A DNA stretch of 64,000 nucleotides from Symbiodinium natans (GCA_905221605.1 CAJNDS010002546.1:510684-574683); one strand, 5' to 3'. Shown: positions 38,421-48,664, counted from the first letter of the stretch. Made by a program: numbers and translations. The notes: generated from the letters alone by a model not told the origin.

Positions 38421-38669
38421 ACCCCCCTTAAGCCCTAAAGCCATAAACCCCTAAACCCTAAGCCAAAAACCCTAAACCCAAACCCCCTAAGCCCTAAAGC
38501 CTTAAAACCTAAACAGATAAACCCTAAACCAAAGCCCCCTAAAGCTCTCAAGCCGCACTTCAACAGTCAAAAGAGCCGAGGACCCCTTGCACATGGAGGC
38601 AGCTTCCGCCGTGTGGATCCGGGCTCAGTGATCCTGCGTGGTTGAATTGGCCTTAGGCTTGGGGGTTTA

Positions 38670-38802
38670 GGGTTTAGGCTTTAGGGTTAGGGTTTAGGGT
38701 TTAGGGTTTAGGGTTTAGGGTTTAGGGTTTAGGGTTTAGGGTTTAGGGTTTAGGGTTTAGGGTTTAGGGTTAGGGTTTAGGGTTTAGGGTTTAGGGTTTA
38801 GG
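38670..38802 (+). repeat. TTTAGGG array, about 18 units
   Basis: Near-perfect array. A second of about nine units lies at 38945-39010. Confidence 0.95.
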
Positions 38803-39488
38803 GGCCTAGGGCTTGAGGTTTACAAGCTTAAGACTGAGGGCTGACCCAGGGCCTTCGGGGGGCGTTGCATGTGCGCTGGCCTGCGCGGAGCTGAGGACGT
38901 CGATCAGATGTCCCGAGGCGCGCCGGAGGTCTGAAGTTGAGTGAGGTTTAGGGTTTAGGGTTTAGGGTTTAGGGTTTAGGGTTTAGGGTTTAGGGTTTAG
39001 GGTTTAGGGGATGAGGGTTTAGGTTTAGAGTTTAGGGGTTGAGGGTTGAGGGTTGAGGGTTTAGGAGCCCTACACCCTAAACCCTGAACCCTAAGACCTC
39101 GCCCCTCGACCCTTCTCCATGTCTTACTGTGCTCTCCCGTGGCCCCAAACCCTGAAACCCCAACCAACTATGACAAATCCAAGCCGCTACTGTATGTCAT
39201 ACACCGCGCATATGGGGCCCCTATTTTCGGAAACCCCGCCATATGGAAAGCACACCCGAACCCCTTAAGCAGCCGAAAGGCTGAATCTTGAAGCCTCAAG
39301 GTTCAATTACGTCCTAAACCTCCAACCTGGCAATTCAACCTCAACCCAGCCTGAGAAATCATCCTAAGCCCCGAGCCCTAAACCCTAAACCCTAAACCCC
39401 AAACCCTAAACCCCAAACCCTAAACCCTAAACCCTAAACCCTAAACTTAACCCTAAACCCTAAAACCCAAACCCTAAATAGCCCACAG

Positions 39489-39601
39489 AACGACGCAGGC
39501 GCCGTGGTGCACGACTGCGAGATGGGTCGCGCCGCCTCTGAAGGCTCCCCCGTCATGGCATGGGCTGCACCCCACGTCGGGGGTTTCATGTTTTCTTGGA
39601 G
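39489..39601 (+). CDS. Candidate exon with telomeric donor
   Basis: NDAGAVVHDCEMGRAASEGS then PVMAWAAPHVGGFMFSW, between GCCCACAG and TGGAG|GTTTAGGG, the start of a five-unit telomere array. Family unknown. Confidence 0.65.
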
Positions 39602-39931
39602 GTTTAGGGTTTAGGGTTTAGGGTTTAGGGTTTAGGGTGTAGGGTAACCAATTCTAACTGTACTTATAACCCACTTATACGCCCCTGAAGTGCCTTAGTA
39701 TGGTTATATGTACGGTTGCAGCACCTGCCTCGAGGGTTTCATGTTTAGGAGTTAAGGTTTTTAAGGGTTTAGGGATGTGAGGGTTTTTAGGGTGAGGGTT
39801 TGGGGATGTGATGTTTTTAGGGTTAAAGGGTTTAAGGTTTGGGGATGTGAGGTTTTGAGGGTTTCGGGTTTGAGGCTTTTTGGGAATAAAGCTTAATCGT
39901 ACGGGGGTTAAGGATGTAGGGTTTAGGGAAA

Positions 39932-39977
39932 TTGGTCGCGCGGTAGACTTTGTCCCACTAACAACTAAGGGTTCGCA
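39932..39977 (+). CDS. Candidate exon (bounds approximate)
   Basis: IGRAVDFVPLTTKGS after an AAATTGG stretch. Splice sites not settled. Confidence 0.4.
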
Positions 39978-40009
39978 GAGTCTGGCGCTTGGGCTTGGGG
40001 GGAGTAGGG

Positions 40010-40130
40010 TTTAGGATTCAGAGCGAGGGTCCAGGGTTTAGGGTTTAGGGTTTAGGGTTTAGGGTTTAGGGTTTAGGGTTTAGGGTTTAGGATTCAGAGC
40101 TAGGGTCCAGAGATTAGGGTTTAGGATTCA
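40010..40130 (+). repeat. TTTAGGG array between 25-bp direct repeats
   Basis: TTTAGGATTCAGAGC(G/T)AGGGTCCAG occurs at 40010-40034 and 40086-40110 around seven telomere units. A third partial copy is at 40120-40130. Confidence 0.85.
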
Positions 40131-40265
40131 TCGACTTGTGGGCTTATGGGATGAGGGTTTTGACGTTTTCGTGTTTCGGGTTCCATGAACCAGGCAAAGA
40201 TGTGCTACCAGTAGGGCTTCTCACGTTATCACGGGGAGTTAAAGCGCATTTACACCTTGAGCCAA
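40130..40265 (+). CDS. Candidate exon, open over 45 codons
   Basis: FIDLWAYGMRVLTFSCFGFH then EPGKDVLPVGLLTLSRG. A second frame is partly open. Splice sites not settled. Confidence 0.35.
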
Positions 40266-40825
40266 CCCTAAACCCTAAACCCTAAACCCTAAACCCTGAA
40301 ACCCCTTAGTGAATTAGCCCCAACCCTCAACCCAAACCCCGAGCTGAAACCTCCAATCCTCAAGCCGGACTTAATAACCCGATATATCCGAAACCCCTGA
40401 AACCCTAAACCTAAACCCCCAATACTTAGACCTTCATATGTGTCTTAAACCGCCTTCGTTGAATTGTTATCCCTGACCCTCAACCCCAAACCGCGCAACC
40501 CTCAGCTCTACAAAGCCTGAACCGAACCCCAAATCCCTAAACCCTAATACCCTCAAACCCGAAAGCTTACCCCCAATACTGATACACCCTGAACCCTAAA
40601 CCCTAAGCCCTAAAACCTAAACCCTAAACCCTAAACCCTAAACCCTAAACCCTAAACCCTAAACCCTGCCAGACGCCAGGTTGGTGCCCAGGTGTGTTAT
40701 ACCACCATACCTTGGACCCGAGCCTGTCGGGCTCCTCGGACTTGCTGCCGGGGGCCCCGGGGAGAAATCTTTTTAATGTGGGGTTTAGGGTTTAGGGTTT
40801 AGGGTTTAGGGTTTAGGGTTTAGGA

Positions 40826-40926
40826 GGGGTGGGGGGGGGGTGGGGGGGGGGGGGGTGGGGGGGGGGGGGGGGTGGGGGGGGGGGGTGGGGGGGGGGTGGT
40901 GGGGGGGGGGGGGGGGGGGGGGGGGA
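40826..40926. repeat. G-rich tract of about 100 bp
   Basis: Nearly pure G with T interruptions, directly after five TTTAGGG units. Confidence 0.93.
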
Positions 40927-41481
40927 GGCTTCACAGGTATCCTGCAAGCTCAGCAGTAGATGCAAAACGCCCAAGAACCTCGGACACACACTACGCCCTT
41001 AGCCCTTGATCCCTCTTAAACCTTAGACTTGAACCCCCAGCCTTAACGCCCCAAAACCCCAAAAGCCCCAGTATGGGGTAGGGTTTAGGGAAGTTTAGGG
41101 TTTACGGTTTTGGGTTGAGGGCTACACGAAGCTCAACAAAATCTGCTGTGATTCTGAGGTCCCTAATGCGGAACATCCTTGTGGCCATGCTGGCGAGCCG
41201 GGCCACCTTGGTTCTCAGTATTCTGGGGTTCCCTAAAATCAACTACTAATTGCTTAAGAACCCCCCCCCCCTCAAAAAAACAAAACACACACACAATAAT
41301 AAGTAATCCTCCGTAGAAGGGCAATATAGGGATTTTTTTTTTTTTTTTTGGGGGGGGGGGCTTCTTCAGCAAGTAGTAGTCTAGGGTCCTTCCTTTTTTT
41401 TTTGGGGGGGGGGGGGGATCCTTGTTGATTTTTAAGGGTGCCGTACTATACTAGAGGACTGGGTCCTACATGCTTTTTCAG

Positions 41482-41574
41482 CTTCGGGAGGATGATGTCC
41501 GTTAAAGTTGCTGGAGGTTGGCCCCCGTGGCACCCCCTCGCCCTAGGAAAGCACAGAGCGAACGAAAGCAAAAA
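41482..41574 (+). CDS. Candidate exon with consensus splice sites
   Basis: Between GCTTTTTCAG and GTAAGA. Encodes FGRMMSVKVAGGWPPWHPLA then LGKHRANESK. Family unknown. Confidence 0.62.
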
Positions 41575-42145
41575 GTAAGAACATGAACAAGAGCGACGAC
41601 AATAGCAATCGTTATTAGTATTGTAGCATTATTAATTGTTAAGCAAGAACACATCACCGAAACTCTGACTAAGAAAGCATCTCTCTTGCTCTCTCTCTCT
41701 CTCTATATATATATAAGAATCATAGCAATAAAGGATAATAAAGGGTTCAAGGTTTTAGGGTTCTGCGGTGTGGGGTTTAGAGCATTGGGGGGTCCGAGTT
41801 TTTTTGGTTTGGGGGTGACAGGTTAGAGAGTTGGGGTGTTGGGTTAGGGGATGTTACAGAGTTGGGGTCTTGGGTTTCCGGGTTCAGTTAAGGATAACTT
41901 CAGGAAGCGAGTTCCAGGTAAGGTACCTGATACAAGGCTTCTACAGAAAGTACATAGGGGCACGAAGCGCCATATAAGGGTAACATACTACGGGGGCCTT
42001 AAACCAAAAAAAAACCTGAACCGTAAACCCTAAACCCTAAATCCTAAACCCTAAATCCTAAACCCTAAGCCCTAAACCCTAAACCCTAAACCCTCAACCC
42101 TCAACCCTAAACCTAACCTCAGAAAATTCGGATCCTAAAGCCCAG

Positions 42146-42201
42146 GGTCCGGCATCATTGTCGAGCTGGTCTTTTCCGTGGACTTCCAGTCTGGGAGCAA
42201 A
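42146..42201 (+). CDS. Candidate exon
   Basis: SGIIVELVFSVDFQSGSK after AGCCCAG. Possible GC donor at 42202, or reads on to a TAG in a telomere unit. Confidence 0.45.
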
Positions 42202-42229
42202 GCTTTAGGGGTTTAGAGTTTAGGGTTTA

Positions 42230-42327
42230 GGGGTGTTCCCCCTTATACTAACAGTCCTTTATAGGGATTATAGTACCCCTATTATAATCCCTTTTAAGGA
42301 CTGCTAGTATGAAGTGGAACATCCCAA
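42230..42327 (+). mobile_element. Foldback element family B, copy 2
   Basis: Left GGGTGTTCCCCCTTATACTA and right TAGTATGAAGTGGAACATCC form arms of about 45 bp that pair almost throughout, so the whole element is close to a hairpin. Confidence 0.85.
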
Positions 42328-42410
42328 GGTTTAGTGTTTACGGTTTAGGGTTTGGGGTGTGGGGTCGAGGGCTTTAGGTTTTAGGGGTTTAGTGTTTCAT
42401 GTACTGGCAG

Positions 42411-42450
42411 GCTCCTATCGTCGAGCGGTTCACGGGTTTTGGCCTTTGAG
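42411..42450 (+). CDS. Candidate 40-nt exon
   Basis: LLSSSGSRVLAFE between CTGGCAG and TTGAG|GTGTAGGG. Confidence 0.4.
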
Positions 42451-42499
42451 GTGTAGGGCTAGAAATAAGCCCTAAGTACGACCTCGAGATATTTCGTAA

Positions 42500-43160
42500 T
42501 CTCCTCTCTTGGGAAACGAGGATTTCATATTGTCCCCTGAACCCTACATAAACAACTACAATGAAGTTCGTTGCCAGGCACCCTACAGTCGCATGAGGCG
42601 ATGTTTTAAATCTTGGATAATCTTGGTATCACCTACCCCAATCCCTTTGCCTTTATCCTTTGCTCCTGACCTCCGTGGACTTCGGTTGGGATTCTATCTT
42701 AAGTTTAGGGCTTTTGGTTTTCGATTGGCGGGGAGTGGGGAGGTTTCATTGGCCAGGATTCTGGTTGGCTCCTTTGTTCACAGCTGATAATTGTAAGCGC
42801 TTGCGCGCGCCGCCTCGGCAGCCGGGCCGGCCCACGGACAGGACAGGAGGAAAGAGGGTTGCTGGCAAAGGCCTCAAAAAAAGGGCCCCAGGAGATCCCA
42901 AAATTCCTAGGTGCCCAGGAAGTCCCAAAGAAGGTCCCAGGGGGGGTTCGAGGGTTCTCCCAGGGCAGGGGTCCCAGGGGCGTCCCAGGAAGTTTGCCTG
43001 AATCTATGCGTTCCTTCACTTCCGGTGCCTTCCTTGGCGTCAACATTCGCGCCTGCCAGCGGTGGCTTTTCCGGGCGCTGCTATAACCTGGCTTCCGGCC
43101 AGTCCTCCTTGGGGTTCAGCTGTGGCAGGCGCCTTGGATGGCTGTGAGTATTTCTTCTAC
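42500..43160. other. Telomere-free stretch with overlapping frames
   Basis: Frames such as plus 42660-43001 and minus 42705-43046 are open over GC-rich AAGGTCCCAGG-type text. No motif. Confidence 0.3.
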
Positions 43161-43189
43161 TTTTGCTGGTGGCCTCTCACCTGGGCGTT

Positions 43190-43452
43190 GCTGTTTGTGT
43201 GTTTGTGTGTTTGTGTGTTTGTGTGTTTGTGTGTTTGTTTGTTTGTTAGTGTTAGTGTTAGTGTTAGTGTTAGTGTTAGTGTTAGTGTTAGTGTTAGTGC
43301 TTGTGCTTGTGCTTGTGCTTGTGCTTGTGCTTGTGCTTGTGCTTGTGCTTGTGCTTGTGCTTGTGCTTGTGCTTGTGCTTGTGTTTGTGTTTGTGTTTGT
43401 GTTTGTGTTTGTGTTTGTGTTTGTGTTTGTGTTTGTGTGTGTGTGTGTGTGT
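43190..43452 (+). repeat. Hexanucleotide microsatellite with four domains
   Basis: GTGTTT-type, then GTGTTA, GTGCTT and GTGTTT repeats in order, ending in (GT)n. Open frames through it are artefacts. Confidence 0.95.
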
Positions 43453-43765
43453 TGCGTGCGTTGCTTTGTGGGTGGGGCAATTGTCTCTTGGCTGCATCCA
43501 GCGAATTCCTCCACTTGAACCGTCCGCGGAGGTGTTGCAGTGACGTTTTGGGAGCACACCTGAGATGTGTGGGGGGGGGACGTGGTTGTATGGCAGCGAG
43601 TAAAGCCCTCAACCCTGATGCCTCCTTCCTTCCCCCTGAAGCCTAAACCATCTGAAGCTCTGGATCCTCAAAAACCGGACCTTATTCTGCCAACCTGATC
43701 TCAGCCTAAATTCCCTACTCTCTAAACCCTTAACCCGAACCCCTTGCCCCCCTCCCCGTCCGCAG

Positions 43766-43826
43766 AGCAAGGTGGATCTATGCCCTGGTGTCGGCAGGGG
43801 AGGCGGCGCTGGAGGACCTCAGCAGG
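43766..43826 (+). CDS. Candidate exon
   Basis: ARWIYALVSAGEAALEDLSR between GTCCGCAG and GTTCAGGG, a variant telomere unit as donor. Joins 44092 in phase 0. Family unknown. Confidence 0.62.
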
Positions 43827-44091
43827 GTTCAGGGTTTAGCGTGCGTTTAGGAGAACGTCCCCATAATTCTTAGCACCCATCAAATCTTGCGAGCTTGATG
43901 ATTCGCTATAAGCACTATATATAGGAAGCGCCCACCGAAGGTGCAGTAGCGCTAGAAAGCCCCGAAATTAGTTTATGAGTATGATAGCTTAGGTGTCGAC
44001 CTCCTCAACTACCGTAAAGAAAAGGTGGGGGGGGGGGGGGCCTCCTTGCAAACCCGACCCCCCAAACCCTAAAACCTAAGCCCTCTTGGAG

Positions 44092-44164
44092 GACCTCGCC
44101 TTGCGCCACGCGTACCCCATGGCCGTGGATCTCGCCTGCGTGGACCCAGAGGAGCCATGCAGGG
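44092..44164 (+). CDS. Candidate exon
   Basis: DLALRHAYPMAVDLACVDPE then EPCR, ending G|GTTCAGGG. Acidic and helical in look, similar in style to the previous exon. Confidence 0.62.
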
Positions 44165-44421
44165 GTTCAGGGCCTAGGAGGCTTTACACGTTTAGGGTTT
44201 AGGGCCAGTTTAGGGTGTATACGTTGGGTGGAGGTCTCGAAAAGCACAAGTACCCCTAAGTCACAGAAATATACCTTAAAGCAAGCCAACGATCCCCACG
44301 TCGTTTGGAAGATATTTGATTCAAGAGTTTGGGGCTCTCTGCGGTTTCAGTTTTACCTCGGCGTACCCGACAGTGACATACGGGGTTTTGGGTGTTGTTG
44401 AAGGACCTTAGTTTTTTGCAG

Positions 44422-44469
44422 CAGCGCAAGGCGTGCGATGTCAAGCTAAGCCGGCGAATTGTTTTCTAA
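44422..44469 (+). CDS. Candidate last exon with stop
   Basis: QRKACDVKLSRRIVF then TAA after GTTTTTTGCAG. A second frame is also open and would fit the phase of 44164. Confidence 0.4.
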   Translation, partial: QRKACDVKLSRRIVF

Positions 44470-44754
44470 CACCCCGGAGTTCAGCACCCTGTCACTTCAC
44501 CCACTCGACACATCTAGAGCTTAACGCCGAAGCCCTAAATTCTAAACTTTGCTTCAAGCTCAGCACCGCCATAGTGTTTTTTTTTTTTTTTTTTAGGGGG
44601 GGGGGGGGGGGGTCGTGGCGTTCATCGCCGCAGGCCTTTGTAATGTTCGGACGTATAGGGGCTCGCTGGTTTGGGGTTTAGGGTTTACAGGGTCCTATAC
44701 CACTCCTTCACCCACCGACAGTCCGGAACTTTGAGCCGCTAAGCTTAGCGGGTT

Positions 44755-44940
44755 TCTAAACCCCTAAACCCCTAAACCCCTAAACCCCCTAAACCCCCTA
44801 AACCCCCTAAACCCCTAAACCCCTAAACGCCCAGACCCCTAAACCCCCTAAACCCCTAAACCCCCTATAAACCCCCTAAACCCTAAAACCCCAAACCCTA
44901 AACCCTAAACCCCTAAACCCCTAAACCCTAAACCCTAAAG
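44755..44940 (-). repeat. CCCCTAAA (8-nt) array
   Basis: Mostly CCCCTAAA and CCCCCTAAA units, turning into CCCTAAA at the end. Confidence 0.93.
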
Positions 44941-44988
44941 CCTAAACCCAATGGACCACCCTAAACCCTATACACCCAATCCCACGAG

Positions 44989-45063
44989 GCAGCCGAGCCG
45001 TGCAACCGTCATTTTAAGCTGCTGGCAGACGTCTTTGCCAAGCAGGGCTGCGTAGAGGCAAGG
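44989..45063 (+). CDS. Candidate exon (25 codons)
   Basis: AAEPCNRHFKLLADVFAKQG then CVEAR, ending at AGG|GTTCAGGG. Phase 0 at both ends. Joins 45613 in phase. Confidence 0.65.
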
Positions 45064-45077
45064 GTTCAGGGTTCCGG

Positions 45078-45165
45078 GTTTAGGGATGTTTAGGGATGTT
45101 TGGGGATGTTTAGGGATGTTTAGGGATGTTTAGGGATGTTTAGGGATGTTTGGGGATGTTTGAGG
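45078..45165 (+). repeat. 11-bp telomere-derived repeat (GTTTAGGGATG)
   Basis: About eight units, some with GTTTGGGGATG. Lies in the intron between 45063 and 45613. Confidence 0.95.
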
Positions 45166-45494
45166 GTGCCAGCTCCTGGTGATTCGGAGTGCCTGCGGGG
45201 GAGAGAGTGGGGGTGATCGGTCCACCATTTGCTTAGTTTTTTCTTTTGGGGGGGAGGGGGGCGGGGGGTGGTACAGAAAAAGGGGTATACCCGAAAACAG
45301 GAATGTGCTGTGTTGCTTTGTCTTGGGCAGTTGCTGTGGGTTGCAGGTGGCACCTGGCAGTTTGCGTAGCGCACGTGCAAAGCTCCTGTTGAGTCGCAAC
45401 AGTGGGTGCAGCGCGATCCGGCTGCCATCTGGTTTCGGTCTCAACACTAAAGACATACAGACAGAACCCGTTTGAACTCAACCAGGGTTTAGGG

Positions 45495-45578
45495 TTGGGA
45501 TGCTCCCCCTTTTACTAACAGTCCTTAATAAGGATGATAATAGGGGTACTAGAGTCCCTATTAAGGGCAGCATCCCAA
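45495..45578 (+). mobile_element. Foldback element family B, copy 3, flanked by telomere units
   Basis: Ends TTGGGATGCT and AGCATCCCAA are perfect inverted repeats. GTTTAGGG lies immediately outside on each side (45487-45494 and 45579-45586). Confidence 0.88.
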
Positions 45579-45612
45579 GTTTAGGGTTTGGTCGGTGAGA
45601 TGCTTCGTACAG

Positions 45613-45714
45613 GTGATGGAGCTGCTCTGTGCGTTGGAAGGCCCGGTGAAAAGCAAGGACGCAGCGAGCCCTGCTTCCACTTCGCTGGCCCCCCTGAACC
45701 CTGAGACCCTTTAG
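45613..45714 (+). CDS. Candidate last exon with stop
   Basis: VMELLCALEGPVKSKDAASP then ASTSLAPL, ending in a TAG formed with TTTAGGG text. Joined to 44989-45063 without frame break. Confidence 0.6.
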   Translation: MMELLCALEGPVKSKDAASPASTSLAPLNPETL

Positions 45715-46060
45715 GGTTTAGCGGTTCGGGTTTAGGGTTTAGGGTGTAGGGTTTAGGGTTTAGTTTTTTGTTTTTAGGGTTTAGGGTTTAGGGAAACCCT
45801 AGAGCAGCAAAACCCCAAACCCTATTATTAATCAGTGCAGGTCTAGACACTGGGCTTGGTTTGTATTGACAACGTCAGTGTCGATGTGCTGCATGGGCTG
45901 TAGTCAGACGGGTCATGAGTTTAGGGTGTAGGGTTCAGAGTTTAGGGTTTAGGGTCTATGGGGTTCACGGTGCAGGGTGCAGGGTGTCGAGATTAGGGAT
46001 CCGTTTGTTGGGGGTGGGGAGGGCAACAACAGCAAGGATCCTCAATATGAGAACAACAGA

Positions 46061-46228
46061 ATGCCCCCCCCCCCCCCCCCCCCCCCTGCGGTTCTCCAAA
46101 GCTCTCATGTAAGCAGTTCACCCAACAACAAAGGAACCACGGACTCCACCAACTCCCCCCACCCTCTCCGCCCCCCCCCCCCCCCCCCCAAAAAAAAAAA
46201 AAAAAAAACAATAAATAAAACAAAAAAA

Positions 46229-46261
<33 letters not shown>

Positions 46262-46262
46262 A
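46061..46262. repeat. C run, C/A run and AT microsatellite
   Basis: C run 46063-46086, CCCC..AAAA tract 46170-46210, (AT)n 46230-46260. Confidence 0.92.
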
Positions 46263-46429
46263 CAAAATAGAAAAAGTCCCCAAAACTATCTACTGAAAAA
46301 GGGTGCGTTTTCCAGTTTAGAAAACCAGGAACAGAAATCACCCCATCCTCAATGAAGCCTTCAAACCTACACCTCCAAAGCCTTTAAACTTGCGACCTAA
46401 TCCTTCATCAAGCCAAACCCTTTACTACA

Positions 46430-46516
46430 GGGTTTAGGGTTTAGGGTTTAGGGTTTAGGGTTTAGGGTTTAGGGTTTAGGGTTTAGGGTTTAGGGTTTAG
46501 GGTTTAGGGTTTAGGG
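46430..46516 (+). repeat. TTTAGGG array, about 12 units
   Basis: Perfect array. Confidence 0.96.
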
Positions 46517-46684
46517 TTGCAACATAGGAATCCCCATGGCGCCATTATGAGAATGTTTTTGATTGGTTGGGTTCTTAGGCAACTAGTAGTTTAAGACGTA
46601 AGTCTCGCCTTTGAGGGCCGAAGCCTACATCGCCGGGCCATAGGTTTCCACCTGCGGGGCCTCTAATTGAGCATGTTGCTGCAG

Positions 46685-46712
46685 AAAGCTCGGCGAGCGG
46701 ACTACTTCATAC
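46685..46712 (+). CDS. Candidate 28-nt exon
   Basis: KARRADYFI between TTGCTGCAG and ATAC|GTACCC. Confidence 0.42.
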
Positions 46713-46737
46713 GTACCCCCCCCCATTTTTGAAAGCA

Positions 46738-46858
46738 TGCCTAGGTAGAGCCTCGGGATATTGTATATTTTCCCTTTTCGGGGTTTAAGAGGACCATAGT
46801 TAGGAATATGTTTTCAGGGGGTGTTAAGGGCCATCCTAGATGCAATACTTTGTGTTTT
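46738..46858 (+). repeat. Dispersed repeat, copy 2 (partner at 24205-24325)
   Basis: Begins CTAGGTAGAGCCTCGGGATA shortly after an exon donor. Same order of shared blocks as the partner. Confidence 0.65.
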
Positions 46859-46915
46859 TTTCCGTAGGAGGGCCCTAAACCCTGAACCCTAAACCGTAAA
46901 CCCGTGTTGTATCAG

Positions 46916-47008
46916 GAGCCGGGGGAAGCGAGCAGGGCGTAGTTGAAGTCGGTGGGTCGAACTATCGGCCGGACGCAGTGCACCCTCAAAGCCCATTAAA
47001 CACTTCGG
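46916..47008 (+). CDS. Candidate exon with variant telomeric donor
   Basis: AGGSEQGVVEVGGSNYRPDA then VHPQSPLNTS, ending TCGGG|GTTTGGGG. Confidence 0.52.
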
Positions 47009-47177
47009 GTTTGGGGTTTCGGGTTTCGGGTTTAGGGTTTAGGGCTTAGGGTTAAGGGTTTAGGGTTTAGGGCTTAGGGTTAAGGGTTGAGGGTGTAGGG
47101 TTTAGGGTTTAGGGTTTAGGGAGGGTTGAGGGTTGAGGGTCAGACCAAAGCACCCCAAAAAAACAAGCGCCTCACAG

Positions 47178-47242
47178 GAGGCCATCGCCGTGCAGGATGG
47201 CCGGTCCAAGCTGGCTGCCTCCAGCCGGGAGGAGGGTCGAGG
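47178..47242 (+). CDS. Candidate exon with telomeric donor
   Basis: EAIAVQDGRSKLAASSREEG between CCTCACAG and CGAGG|GTTTAGGG. Another frame fits the upstream phase equally well. Confidence 0.5.
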
Positions 47243-47449
47243 GTTTAGGGTTTAGGGTTTAGGGTTCAGGGTTCAGGGTTTAGGGTTTAGGGTTTAGGGG
47301 TTTAGGGTTTAGGGTTTAGGGTTTAGGGCACTTAAGAGCTCTAGGATTTTGTTGAGGATCGTGTAGTTTTTGTGTTTATTAGGGTCTTAGGCGGTTGCTC
47401 CGATGAGGTTCCATTTCGGAGTTTGTTGCTTTGGTTGGTGGACTGTGGG

Positions 47450-47618
47450 GTTACCCTGTGCGTAGGGTCCCGAGAAGACTTAAGAGAGATAAAAGGGTCC
47501 CCATGTACCTAGGTCCATGTACCTACGTTGTAATAAGTTGGGTCCTGAAGGGGTTCGTACTGTAGCTTGAGGGCCCGAGAATGTACTGTAGATGTACATG
47601 GGACCCTTACAGGGTAAC
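47450..47618. mobile_element. Foldback element
   Basis: GTTACCCTGTGCGTAGGGTC at the left pairs with GACCCTTACAGGGTAAC-type text at the right. GTACATG motifs also repeat inside. Single copy in the window. Confidence 0.65.
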
Positions 47619-47667
47619 GACCCCCCAGCCCAATATGAGTCACACCCGAGGCTGCATGTGAAGGGTT

Positions 47668-47798
47668 ACTTGGAGGTTCATGGGTACTTATAACCCCGAT
47701 TAGAAACCTACTTATGACCTACTTAGAGGACTTCGGGGACTTAGGGGGCTTGTAGGTACAGTACTAGTTGGGGTTCTAAGTACCCTGAACCTCCAAGT
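47668..47798. mobile_element. Foldback element family D inserted in a telomere unit
   Basis: Left arm ACTTGGAGGTTCATGGGTAC and its reverse complement at the right (TACCCTGAACCTCCAAGT) form arms of about 30 bp with one gap. AGGGTT flanks both ends (47662-47667 and 47799-47804). Confidence 0.85.
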
Positions 47799-47894
47799 AG
47801 GGTTTAGGGAACCTCAAATTGAGAAGTGCAGGATTGACAGCCCCAGGGCCACCAAATGATGTGGTCTAGAGGTTTTGGGTTCACTTGGCCTGAA

Positions 47895-47934
47895 GCCGCA
47901 CGGCAAAGATGCCGACTGCGGCTTGCTGTTGAGA
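47895..47934 (+). CDS. Candidate exon with telomeric donor
   Basis: KPHGKDADCGLLLR ending at GAGA|GTTTAGG. The start may be further upstream. Confidence 0.45.
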
Positions 47935-48002
47935 GTTTAGGCCCTAGGGCTTAGGGTTTGGGGTTTAGGGGTTTAGGGACGTCAAGCAAACCTTTTTTTC
48001 AG

Positions 48003-48083
48003 CAGGAAGTGGTGAAGGAGGCGTTCTTGTGGTACCTGCGAAGCCGAGTGAAGGCCCAGACCGCAGGGACGGTTGCAGCCTAA
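48003..48083 (+). CDS. Last exon of an unrecognised gene
   Basis: Strong polypyrimidine acceptor (CCTTTTTTTCAG). Encodes QEVVKEAFLWYLRSRVKAQT then AGTVAA and TAA at 48081-48083. Clean frame; the best supported gene end outside the DGAT2-like gene. Confidence 0.7.
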   Translation, partial: QEVVKEAFLWYLRSRVKAQTAGTVAA

Positions 48084-48345
48084 ACCCATTGCTTCGACAT
48101 GACATGCCCGGGTTTCGGGTTTGGGGTTTAGGGCTGCGAGTAGGCCTAGCACATCCCACACGCGCTTTGGCATCGGGTGTCAAGATGCGACTGGACAAAC
48201 TTAAACCAGGTGTCCTTCTGTTTAAATATGTTTAAATGAAATGTAGCCTTGATTGCAGGCATCTACCCTTAGCTGAGACCGAAGCCTTCCTGCACCCGTG
48301 CCACAAATTTAAACCTAAGCCTCTCAAGTTCGCGGTTCTTTGTAG

Positions 48346-48402
48346 GAATGGTGGGAAGGAAGCCTCTATGGCGGAGCTGAGGAACCTCATGTCGCAGCAC
48401 TA
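48346..48402 (+). CDS. Candidate exon with consensus donor
   Basis: NGGKEASMAELRNLMSQH between TTTGTAG and GTAAGT. A second frame is open too. Confidence 0.55.
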
Positions 48403-48573
48403 GTAAGTACCGAACTAAGTGCTTTTCCTTCTCGGGACTAGTGCACTGCCGCAGTGCTTCACAATGCAGACTTCGAGTTGTGGCTTCAAGGGCATCTGTG
48501 AACGACAGCCCTGTGCAAAAGAGACATAAAAATTGAATTTACGTGCGTGTTTCCCCAATGGGGGAACCCCGCA

Positions 48574-48664
48574 TATGTATGCATGCATGTATGCATGTAT
48601 GCATGTATGCATGTACGCATGTATGCATGTATGCATGTATGCATGTAGGCATGTATGCATGTAT
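48574..48664 (+). repeat. ATGCATGT 8-bp microsatellite
   Basis: About eleven GCATGTAT units with minor variants. Confidence 0.95.

Noticed and set aside
43062-43646. Frames of 80-194 codons with CVCV, LVLV, NTNT or HKHK repeats
   Set aside because: Microsatellite translation.
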